From: Desulfurivibrio alkaliphilus AHT 2 | GTDB taxonomy: Bacteria; Desulfobacterota; Desulfobulbia; Desulfobulbales; Desulfurivibrionaceae | Direction: 5' to 3' | Length of the DNA: 64,000 nt | Assembly (NCBI RefSeq): GCF_000092205.1 | Contig: NC_014216.1 | Span: 2,609,742-2,673,741, forward strand | Shown here: positions 35,519 through 42,415 of the stretch, one piece after another | Layout: the number at the start of each line of letters is the position of its first letter | Numbering within the stretch: position 1 is the first letter of the stretch | The notes under the pieces: model-generated | Databases searched by the model: none | Seen by the model: only the letters and a program-made list of their open reading frames with translations | What the model was told of the DNA's origin: nothing | Position numbers and translations under genes: made by a program

Positions 35519-37939
35519 ATGAAAAAGAAATGGTACTTAGGCAGATTGCTTGCTATCGGCCTGCTGGGAGGGTCCTTGGCCCTGTTCGGCTGTAGTGGCG
35601 ATGATGGCAAAAAAGGCGCCGCCGGCGCCGACGGCGCCGATGGAATTGACGGCGTAGACGGCATTCCGGGTCCCCCGGGCCCCGCGGGTGAGTCTCTGTC
35701 CATTAAGGCCTCGGATGCCCACCAGGCCATGCGGGCGGCGAGTGTATGGGGTTCGGAAATCGACGAAGTTACGGTTAACAATGGTGAAATTACCATAACT
35801 TTTACCATTGATGATGCTCGTTACGATGCGGCCCCGGAGGCGGTAAATGCCGAAATCACCATTGCCAAATGGGTAGAGAGTGAGGGTTCCTGGATCAACT
35901 TGCTGCAGCGAAGTGTAGGTGGTGGCGATGACGCCCGGGTAATCCGTGGCGGCAATCTCCGGGTGGACAATCCGCTGGCCAAAATCCCGGGGGTTGAAGT
36001 TGATGGTGGCCGGCAGTTTACTTACACCTACGCCAGTGACAGCGACGGTCGGTTTGGTGTCTCCGCCGGGACCCCGCTCGACTTCACCAACGCTCCATTG
36101 TGGCGCGGTGCGGACGACCAGGATCCTGCTTACTACTGCGATGATGATGCTGATTGTGCAACCTACGTGCAGGGCCTGATCGACAAGATCAATGCCGACG
36201 GTGCCTGGGAAGCCAATGGCACTTATCGGGTGGCGGTAACCGGACGTGATCGGGATGCCGACTATGTTAGGTTTGCCGCCGTGGCCGATGTTACCCTGGC
36301 TGGTGGTAGCGTGGATGATGTTGGCGCGCCGGCACCCACCAACCAGATTGCGCAAAGTTCCTGTACCACCTGCCATGGTGAGCGCCTGGCGTTCCCCCGC
36401 AACAAGGTACATGGTGAGCAACGGCCGAACGTTAACGTCTGCTTCAACTGCCACAACAGCTACACTTTTGACGCTGACGCCTCTGTGGCCGCGGCCGACG
36501 GTTGGGTCAACATCAGCATGCTCAACATGATTCACAAGATCCACAGTGGGATCGAAGGCTACACCGTGGATGGCTACGAGTATGAAGATGTTTCCTTCCC
36601 CGACTGGACTTTTGCCCGGCCCGGCAACACTAAAAACTGTGTGGCCTGCCACGTGGAAGATGAAGGCTACGGTGGTGGCTGGAACAGCCTGGCCAAGCGT
36701 AACCAGTCCTGCCTCACCTGCCACGGCGAGGGCGGCTATGATGACGTGGTTTTCGGTTTGCACGGCGAAAACCTCCCCTCTGGCAATTGCCTCGAGTGTC
36801 ATAGCACCGCCGGTGTCCAGTACGCTGACCGGTGGCATGGCATCAGCGAGCGCCAGGATGAACTGCTGGCCCAGCAGGAAGATTATTTCTTTAAGTTGAT
36901 CAGCGTTGAAAATGCTGTGGCTGGCAGTGATGCCACGGTCACCTGGCAACTGGTCGACGCCGAAGGTGAACCTTACGAGTTGGGCACTGACATCACCATT
37001 GGTGGGGTAAGGGTACAGCTTGGCTGGGGTCTGGACGACGGTCTGGCCGACGACTGGATCAACGATCCTGCTGATCGTGGTCGCCCGGTTCGTGAGGGTG
37101 ACCACGCCATTCAGGCTGATGACGTAACGGTTGTTACCACCATGGAGACTCTTCCTGGCGTAGCAACTGCCGGCTTGCGCGGCTTTGTGGCCCTGCAGAG
37201 CAACATCACCGTTGACGGGGTCAACCTGTTCCCCACCGCCGTGGTTCAGCCCTTTGTACTTACGGCAGCCTTGGTTGAAGAAGATGACTTTGCCGACTTG
37301 CGTCGCAACACCGTTAATGCCAGCACCGTTGGCGGTCGCGGTGGTAGCTGCCTGAGCTGTCACGGTACCATTGTCTATCATGGCGGTGCCGGCTGGAGTG
37401 CCAATAACAACATCCAGGCCTGTGTCACCTGCCACAGCGCCGGCTCTGTAACCGTCGGCACCAACCGTAGCTGGGTAGAGCCTGGTGACTCCTATGACAT
37501 GATGTACCTCATGCACATGATTCACTCCTCGGAAGATAATCTGAATACCGAGTCGCCGTTGTTGTACCCCAACGACATGCCTGGCCGTTGCCACGCCTGC
37601 CATACCGGTAGCGACAACGATGCCCTTGGCAACCCCATCAACGTGAATGTGTACATGGAAGGTGCAGAGACCAACTGCAACCTCTGTCACGCTGGTGCGG
37701 TCAACCCGGGTCGCCTTGGGGTAGTTTCCGACTGGAATGAAGATTATGATGGGCCTGGCAACGGTGGTGCCAATACCCCCATGGCATCTCTCTGCTTCTC
37801 CTGTCATCAGAACTGGGATGACTACAATGCAGCCCGGTTCCACATGACCAATCTCGGCGGCGACCTGATTGGTGGTGTGGACATTGACGCTGAGAGCATG
37901 GAGGGTTGTGCTACCTGCCACGGTACATTGCGCCCGTAG
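35519..37939 (+). CDS. OmcA/MtrC-family multihaem cytochrome lipoprotein (11 CXXCH)
   Basis: Predicted cell-surface terminal reductase or electron conduit. The ATG at 35519 follows GGGAGGAGG. The signal sequence ends in lipobox LALFGC|SGDDGK, then comes a collagen-like Gly-X-Y stretch (GAAGADGADGIDGVDGIPGP). Then come a beta-domain and eleven CXXCH motifs in two clusters: CTTCH, CFNCH, CVACH, CLTCH, CLECH, then CLSCH, CVTCH, CHACH, CNLCH, CFSCH, CATCH. The family norm is ten haems in two pentahaem sets; here the second cluster has six. About 806 residues. It is followed by a strong terminator. Confidence 0.92.
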   Translation: MKKKWYLGRLLAIGLLGGSLALFGCSGDDGKKGAAGADGADGIDGVDGIPGPPGPAGESLSIKASDAHQAMRAASVWGSEIDEVTVNNGEITITFTIDDARYDAAPEAVNAEITIAKWVESEGSWINLLQRSVGGGDDARVIRGGNLRVDNPLAKIPGVEVDGGRQFTYTYASDSDGRFGVSAGTPLDFTNAPLWRGADDQDPAYYCDDDADCATYVQGLIDKINADGAWEANGTYRVAVTGRDRDADYVRFAAVADVTLAGGSVDDVGAPAPTNQIAQSSCTTCHGERLAFPRNKVHGEQRPNVNVCFNCHNSYTFDADASVAAADGWVNISMLNMIHKIHSGIEGYTVDGYEYEDVSFPDWTFARPGNTKNCVACHVEDEGYGGGWNSLAKRNQSCLTCHGEGGYDDVVFGLHGENLPSGNCLECHSTAGVQYADRWHGISERQDELLAQQEDYFFKLISVENAVAGSDATVTWQLVDAEGEPYELGTDITIGGVRVQLGWGLDDGLADDWINDPADRGRPVREGDHAIQADDVTVVTTMETLPGVATAGLRGFVALQSNITVDGVNLFPTAVVQPFVLTAALVEEDDFADLRRNTVNASTVGGRGGSCLSCHGTIVYHGGAGWSANNNIQACVTCHSAGSVTVGTNRSWVEPGDSYDMMYLMHMIHSSEDNLNTESPLLYPNDMPGRCHACHTGSDNDALGNPINVNVYMEGAETNCNLCHAGAVNPGRLGVVSDWNEDYDGPGNGGANTPMASLCFSCHQNWDDYNAARFHMTNLGGDLIGGVDIDAESMEGCATCHGTLRP

Positions 37940-37981
37940 TTTGATAACCTTTACCGGCAGCTAAAAACTGCCGTGATTAAG

Positions 37982-38016
37982 AACGGGGGAAGCGGCTTTG
38001 CCGCTTCCCCCGTTTT
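37982..38016 (+). terminator. Rho-independent terminator after the cytochrome locus
   Basis: A perfect 15-base stem (AACGGGGGAAGCGGC/GCCGCTTCCCCCGTT) with a TTT loop, then TTTTG. It ends the multihaem cytochrome transcription unit. Confidence 0.85.
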
Positions 38017-38059
38017 GCGTTAAAGTGCCTCCGTCTGCTCCAGGGCCAGGGGACGCGCA

Positions 38060-38140
38060 GGGGGCGGGGGACGGACTTAAAAACTTAAAAAGCATGTCTT
38101 CGGTTTTCTCTGGAAAAGAGGGCAGACCTCTTTTTAAGGT
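38060..38140. repeat. Intergenic repeat, copy A (ACGGACTTAAAAAC module)
   Basis: GGGGGACGGACTTAAAAACT continues to GGTTTTCTCTGGAAAAGAGGGCAG. The same module, with differences, recurs at about 41180-41250. Such GGGGACGGACTTAAAAA sequences look like relics of a small dispersed element; the mechanism is not visible. Confidence 0.5.
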
Positions 38141-38232
38141 GTTGAGCTTCGAATTGCCGCCTATCTTTTTGGTTCCGCGTTGAGTCGGCTTTTGCCCCTT
38201 ACATGCGGATGTAAAAAAAAGCAAAAAAACAC

Positions 38233-38261
38233 TTGACCAATCGGCTGGTCAGGTTTTAATT
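38233..38261 (+). promoter_or_regulatory. Promoter with TetR-type operator in its spacer, before the comEA-like gene
   Basis: TTGACC (38233-38238) and TTAATT (38256-38261) are 17 bases apart. The spacer carries the right half of the palindrome TGACC-AATCGGCT-GGTCA (38234-38251), which resembles TetR-family operators. No TetR gene is in the window. Confidence 0.4.
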
Positions 38262-38367
38262 TTGTCGGCAGCGGCAACTGCTAGTTATGAGGGGCCGTAT
38301 TCGGTATGTGGAGGGGGCTGGGTGGGTAACCGCCCGGACGTAACGATTACGGATTACGGAGGTATTT

Positions 38368-38625
38368 ATGCTGAAGAAAATTGTCCTTACGCTTTGTCTG
38401 TTTTTGTTCACCGTGGGGTCCGCTTTTGCGGCCCTGAATATCAACACCGCCGACCAGGAGCAGTTGCAGAGCCTGCCCGGCATTGGGCCGGTGACGGCGG
38501 CGGCCATCATCGAATACCGGGAAAACAACGGCGAATTTGCCAGCATTGAGGAGTTGGTGCAGGTGCGGGGCATCGGCTCGCGCACCCTGGAGAGCCTGCG
38601 CGACAACATCACCGTGGAAGATTAA
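38368..38625 (+). CDS. ComEA-like helix-hairpin-helix exported protein
   Basis: It has a signal peptide (MLKKIVLTLCLFLFTVGSAFA) then one (HhH)2 domain: LNINTADQEQLQSLPGIGPVTAAAIIEYRENNGEFASIEELVQVRGIGSRTLESLRDNITV. It has no membrane anchor other than the leader, as in the short Gram-negative ComEA proteins that bind incoming DNA in the periplasm. 85 residues. RBS is GGAGG. A truncated second copy of its leader and first codons lies at 41245-41312. A type IV pilus region nearby would fit a DNA uptake role. Confidence 0.88.
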   Translation: MLKKIVLTLCLFLFTVGSAFAALNINTADQEQLQSLPGIGPVTAAAIIEYRENNGEFASIEELVQVRGIGSRTLESLRDNITVED

Positions 38626-38675
38626 CCGCCGGGCCGCTAGCCCCGCCCTTCTTCCTCCATTTCCCGGCAGTAACG

Positions 38676-38712
38676 ACCGCCGACCATGAGTAGCCCGGTC
38701 GGCGGTTTTTTG
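38676..38712 (+). terminator. Rho-independent terminator after comEA-like gene
   Basis: A perfect 10-base stem ACCGCCGACC/GGTCGGCGGT with an 11-base loop, followed by a T run. Confidence 0.8.
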
Positions 38713-38834
38713 TATTCTTTTGTGGCGCCGTTTACCTGAAATTGCTGCTTATTGTCTTGTTTTATCGGTCTTATCTTCTTGGTCGTTTCTGTTGTTGCCC
38801 CCAAAGTTGCCCCCAGGGCTTTCTCTCTGGGGAC

Positions 38835-39024
38835 CTAGGGATTCTCGAACTGAGCGTTGGGGTTGCGCTCCAGGGTCTTCTCCCTGGCCGAGCGCATGGC
38901 TTGCTTGAGTGAGTCGATTTCGGAGGGCGTCAAGCGATCCGAAGCGGAGGACGCCCCGGCCTTCGGATTCGGTGAGGACGTCGATGGTGCCGGAGATGTT
39001 GAACTCATTGAGGATTATTTCCAC
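38835..39024 (-). pseudogene. Short coding remnant, possibly frameshifted
   Basis: Two overlapping minus-strand frames look partly coding. From GTG 39024 the frame reads VEIILNEFNISGTIDVLTES with GC-ending codons at first. From ATG 39008 a 57-codon frame ends at 38835 (LTPSEIDSLKQAMRSAREKT). The coding-like codon bias passes from the first frame to the second near 38930, as after a frameshift. I recognise neither product. It lies 12 bases downstream of the large lipoprotein gene and could once have been in its operon. Confidence 0.35.
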
Positions 39025-39036
39025 TTTCGTCTTTTA

Positions 39037-40923
39037 TCAGGGTGCGTTTCCTATGGGCCAGGGCTCACCGGGTTCGCATGTGCTCGTGTCGGTCACGGTA
39101 TGTGAGAAATCGGGTCCGGTGACCGTCGTGGTCGTGTTTACGGTGCATGAGGAAATGTCAAAGTGTGGAACATCGTTTTCGCACCGGATCAACGAGACTA
39201 TATCGTAGGTGGCATCTGTATCCACTAGCACGTCAATAATGGTTTGTTGTCCGCTCATCGTCAGTTGGTACGGTTCCGACTCCCACGGCAGGAACCTGTT
39301 TTCTTCCCACCACTCCGCCTTGGGCCGTGGCGGCATCGTGTAGGTGGAACTGCCGGCAAGGGTGCCGTAAGGGCCGGTAAGGGTTGTCTGGGTTGTCCAT
39401 TGCCCCTCCGGGCCAAGCGGGTTGTAGCTTTGTCCTTCCGATGTCCATCCGCCTCCAGTCATCATCCCGGAGGACTGAACCGGCCCAGGCATGTACCATG
39501 CCACATACATTGTCTCGAGTTCCCTGGCTGGCGGGATAAGCGAAAGGAACAACTGGTCGGTGATTCCTGCGAGTCTCAGGGCTGGAACGGCGTCAACCGT
39601 TACCCAAATAATTGCGGGCTCAAGCACCTCGGCCCCTAAGCCCATCAGCTCGGACTCATGGGGCTCGTAAATAAGGCTGGTTTGGCCCATGGCGTCCGTT
39701 TTGCTGGCAAGCCCCAAGTAGGGGGAGCCGTCCGGCAAGCGCACCGTGCCATGCTCCTCTAGCACGGGCGACAGCGACCACTCCACCTCTGCGCCTTCGA
39801 GAAAGCCGGTCATACCAGGCAGTTGCATCCCGGTTAAATAGCCACAGGTGACCGCCACCGGAATCGGGACAAACGACGAATATACCTCGACGGTGAGCGT
39901 GGACTCTTCACCGGGGCCACAGGTACCTTCGCGCGCAATCTCCGGGGTAAAAGTCAGCCGAATGTCCAGGGATGAGCGGAACAACGGGGCGTTGATCGCG
40001 GTGAAAGCCGCTTCGGCAGCGATGACTTCTGCATGGTTGGAAGCTCCGTAGACAAACCCCCAACCGGAAAGAGCCGGGCCGGAGATCAGGCAGGATGCAT
40101 CCCGGTTAAGAGCCAGCGGAGCGGCATCGTTAAGCTCGGTACGGTTTGGTGGGACTACCGTATCCAGCAACAGCAGCCACTGCTGCAGGGCGGTAATCTC
40201 CTGCGGCATCGAGGAAAAATCGAGGCCTGTCGCAAGCAGAAACTGAACGAGGAAAGTTTCCGCGTGGATAGTGTATACCGATTGGTAGAGTGACAGTAGG
40301 TCTTCGGAGCTGATTTCGAGGCCGACCTCGGAGAGCTCGTCCACCAGGTGGGTAAAGGGGGATGTCGGAGCTTGGACCAGGGAAACCAGCATGGGGATTT
40401 GAAAGTCGTAGAGCCAGAAATCATCTTCCTTCCTCTCGGAGCCGGCCAGCAGTTGATACCCATCAGGGGTATAAACGCCGATCCCCAGCGACTCCAGCAG
40501 CAACCACAACCCTGCTTCAGTTGTATCATTATTCGCCACCAGCGCCGCGATGGCGGCCGGCCCCGACGCATCAAGAAGCTGCGCGGTGAAATCACCACTG
40601 TCGTCAGGGCCGCTTATCTCTCTGGATGCAGGAACAAATAAGTAACCAGCTTTGCTGGGTGTGACCACCGCGCTCCCGGTTACCTTGAATTGCCAGTACC
40701 CTCCTGAGTCGGTGGTCGTAGTCGCGATTGTTTTGCCGACGATCGTGAGTGTGGCCGACGCCACCCCGCTGCCATCCGCATCCACGATCCTGCCCTTGAT
40801 GGTGAAAGCATCACTTTTGCCGGATGAGCCACCGCCGCTGCTACTACAGGCAAACAGGGGGAAAACTATCATCATCAGCGCTAGCAGCTGGGTGAATCGT
40901 GAGAAGGCACGCATTGGTTTCAC
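39037..40923 (-). CDS. Large exported lipoprotein with an N-terminal carboxypeptidase-regulatory-like domain
   Basis: It has a signal sequence with lipobox (LMMIVFPLFAC|SSSGGGSSGKSD) then a beta-sandwich (AFTIKGRIVDADGSGVASATLTIVGKTIATTTTDSGGYWQFKV) of the CarboxypepD_reg/peptidase-associated type. The remaining 500 residues are not recognised. They contain aromatic- and Thr-rich beta-like strands and several cysteines (GTCGPGEEST, VTCGYL, IRCENDVPHFDISSC). GC content is lower than in the core genes. It is probably anchored to the outer membrane; function unknown. It sits in an accessory patch flanked by decayed repeats. Confidence 0.75.
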   Translation of the reverse strand: MKPMRAFSRFTQLLALMMIVFPLFACSSSGGGSSGKSDAFTIKGRIVDADGSGVASATLTIVGKTIATTTTDSGGYWQFKVTGSAVVTPSKAGYLFVPASREISGPDDSGDFTAQLLDASGPAAIAALVANNDTTEAGLWLLLESLGIGVYTPDGYQLLAGSERKEDDFWLYDFQIPMLVSLVQAPTSPFTHLVDELSEVGLEISSEDLLSLYQSVYTIHAETFLVQFLLATGLDFSSMPQEITALQQWLLLLDTVVPPNRTELNDAAPLALNRDASCLISGPALSGWGFVYGASNHAEVIAAEAAFTAINAPLFRSSLDIRLTFTPEIAREGTCGPGEESTLTVEVYSSFVPIPVAVTCGYLTGMQLPGMTGFLEGAEVEWSLSPVLEEHGTVRLPDGSPYLGLASKTDAMGQTSLIYEPHESELMGLGAEVLEPAIIWVTVDAVPALRLAGITDQLFLSLIPPARELETMYVAWYMPGPVQSSGMMTGGGWTSEGQSYNPLGPEGQWTTQTTLTGPYGTLAGSSTYTMPPRPKAEWWEENRFLPWESEPYQLTMSGQQTIIDVLVDTDATYDIVSLIRCENDVPHFDISSCTVNTTTTVTGPDFSHTVTDTSTCEPGEPWPIGNAP

Positions 40924-41179
40924 CCCTTTGGCCGCGATTATCGGCCTTTTGAGCTGGTGATGGCTGCAAGTGGTCCCTTTCGGCCGACCTGTCTAAAAAT
41001 GGGTCATCAGCGACAACCCCGTGCAAATCTCACCTAAAAAAGACTTTATTTTTAGGATAAAATGCTGCCTGTCGGCGTGTCAACGAAAAAGCCCACCCCC
41101 AAACGGCTGGATGTCGGAAGATGTTCTTTCACGTTCAAGCACCGGTGGGGCGCGGTTGGCCTTGTTGTTTCGGACGCGG

Positions 41180-41312
41180 ATCGGGGGACGGGGAACGGAC
41201 TTAAAAACATAAAATGCCGGTCTTTGGTTTTCTCGGGAAAAGAGGGCAGGGCGGGTAACCGCCCGGACATAACGATTACGGAGGTATTTATGCTGAAGAA
41301 GATTTCCTTATA
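41180..41312 (+). pseudogene. Truncated second copy of the comEA-like leader and start
   Basis: GGGTAACCGCCCGGAC, then ATAACGATTACGGAGGTATTT and ATGCTGAAGAAGATTTCC repeat the region just before and within the comEA-like gene (38318-38388). After MLKKISL the frame ends in TAA. Upstream the ACGGACTTAAAAAC module (41192 on) is joined directly to this leader, whereas in copy A some 180 bases, including the promoter, lie between them. Confidence 0.65.
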
Positions 41313-41363
41313 AAAAGAAAACCCGTCAGCCCGGTGAGTTCGGGCTGACGGGTTTTCTTTTTT
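41312..41363 (-). terminator. Bidirectional terminator downstream of tmRNA
   Basis: A long perfect stem AAAAAGAAAACCCGTCAGCCCG and its complement around GTGAGTT, with an A run on one side and a T run on the other. It stops ssrA transcription on the minus strand and can act on the plus strand too. Confidence 0.85.
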
Positions 41364-41368
41364 AAAAT

Positions 41369-41731
41369 TGGTGGAGGCGCCGGGAGTTGAACCCGGGTCC
41401 GGAAATACTCCGCAGCAGGCGTCTACATGCTTAGCTCCGGGGATGGGTTTATCGTGCCGGTCCGCCGCCGGAGCGCAACAGCCGCGACACTATCCTGCTT
41501 AAGTTTCGCCGTTGGAACACAGGCCTTTCCAAAAGCTATCCCGCTAGTCGACGCCCTGATTCTGAACCCGCGGGAGCGGTTCAGCAGGACGGCAGTGCTC
41601 GCTGTTTAGGCGGCAGCTGCGTAAGCATAGTCGTCTGCGACTATATTTAGTTCCACCGGATTTGCGAGGGTGATGGAGTCCTCGGCATGCAGCCCGTACT
41701 TATATATCCCCGTCGAAGCCGTTTCGCCCCC
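41369..41731 (-). ncRNA. ssrA: Transfer-messenger RNA (tmRNA)
   Basis: The minus strand begins GGGGGCGAAACGGCTTCGAC and ends with a T-arm (GGGTTCAACTCCCG) and CGCCTCCACCA. The 5' GGGGGCG pairs with 3' CGCCTCC as the acceptor stem. The resume frame starts GCAAATCCG and encodes ANPVELNIVADDYAYAAA before TAA. About 363 nt is normal for a one-piece tmRNA. The partner gene smpB lies just upstream on the same strand. Confidence 0.95.
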
Positions 41732-41763
41732 CTTCTTTTCAATGGTTTCGTGTTGGCTGGTGG

Positions 41764-41801
41764 TGCCCGGCGGCGCGGTTCGGGGGTAGCGCCGCCGGGC
41801 A
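41764..41801. repeat. Perfect 13-bp inverted repeat between smpB and ssrA
   Basis: TGCCCGGCGGCGC and GCGCCGCCGGGCA flank a 12-base centre. No T run follows, so it may be a processing or attenuation hairpin rather than a terminator. Confidence 0.6.
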
Positions 41802-41902
41802 GCCAGCTTATCTCATCCGATCTTAGTCGGTTCTCTTGTTAAGACAACCGGTTTCTGCAAAAAGTTCGGCTTTTTTCAGCCGCTTTGCCGGCCCCAGCAG
41901 CG

Positions 41903-42370
41903 CTACCCCCGGCGCATCACCCGCTGCAGCTCGCGGTCGGTTTCCTTCTGTTTCAAGGCCGCCCGTTTGTCGTACAGCTTTTTGCCCTTGGCCAGGCCCA
42001 GGGCCAGCTTGGCCCGCCCCTGGGGATTGAGGTAAATCTTGAGCGGTACCAGGGTATAGCCCTGCTCCTTGAGCTTGCCGATCAGCTTGTTGATCTCCCG
42101 CCGGTGCAGCAGCAGTTTGCGCACCCGCAAGGGGTCCGGCGGGGTCATGCTGGCGTAGGGGTAGGGCGAGATATGGACGTTGTAGAGAAAAAGCTCGTTG
42201 TTCTTTACCTGGGCATAGCCGTCTTTCAGGTTGGCCTTGCCCGCCCGCAGCGACTTGATCTCCGGGCCGTTGAGCACCATGCCGGCCTCCAGCACCTGCT
42301 CGATATGGTAATCGTGATAAGCCTTTTTGTTGGTGCAGACCACCTTGCCGCCGGGATCTTTCTTTTTCAT
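41903..42370 (-). CDS. smpB: SsrA-binding protein SmpB
   Basis: Cytosolic partner of tmRNA in rescue of stalled ribosomes. Conserved blocks: [57 protein letters not shown], and [29 protein letters not shown]. The C-terminal tail [33 protein letters not shown] enters the decoding site. 155 residues is typical. It lies about 170 bases upstream of ssrA on the same strand. Confidence 0.97.
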   Translation of the reverse strand: MKKKDPGGKVVCTNKKAYHDYHIEQVLEAGMVLNGPEIKSLRAGKANLKDGYAQVKNNELFLYNVHISPYPYASMTPPDPLRVRKLLLHRREINKLIGKLKEQGYTLVPLKIYLNPQGRAKLALGLAKGKKLYDKRAALKQKETDRELQRVMRRG

Positions 42371-42415
42371 GGCCGCAAGATAACATGAACCAGGCCAGGG
42401 AGCAATTGTAAGCGC

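Larger units (their letters stand above)
40924..41368. other. Non-coding gap with decayed repeats
   Basis: The gap holds the leader of the lipoprotein gene, with a hairpin GGCCGATAATCGCGGCC on the minus strand about 20 bases before its start. It also holds the second copy of the ACGGACTTAAAAAC module (41180-41250), a truncated comEA-like leader and the tmRNA terminator. I see no intact gene. Confidence 0.5.

Noticed and set aside
35537-37921. Long open frame (794 codons) on the minus strand opposite the OmcA/MtrC-like gene
   Set aside because: It mirrors the real gene's codon pattern, has no signal peptide, no motifs and no plausible start context. The plus strand has eleven haem motifs.
40924-41040. 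GEMM/cyclic dinucleotide riboswitch before the large lipoprotein gene
   Set aside because: Some GGGAC-like pieces and a GGCC hairpin occur, but the conserved core ACGCAAAGCC and tetraloop arrangement are missing.
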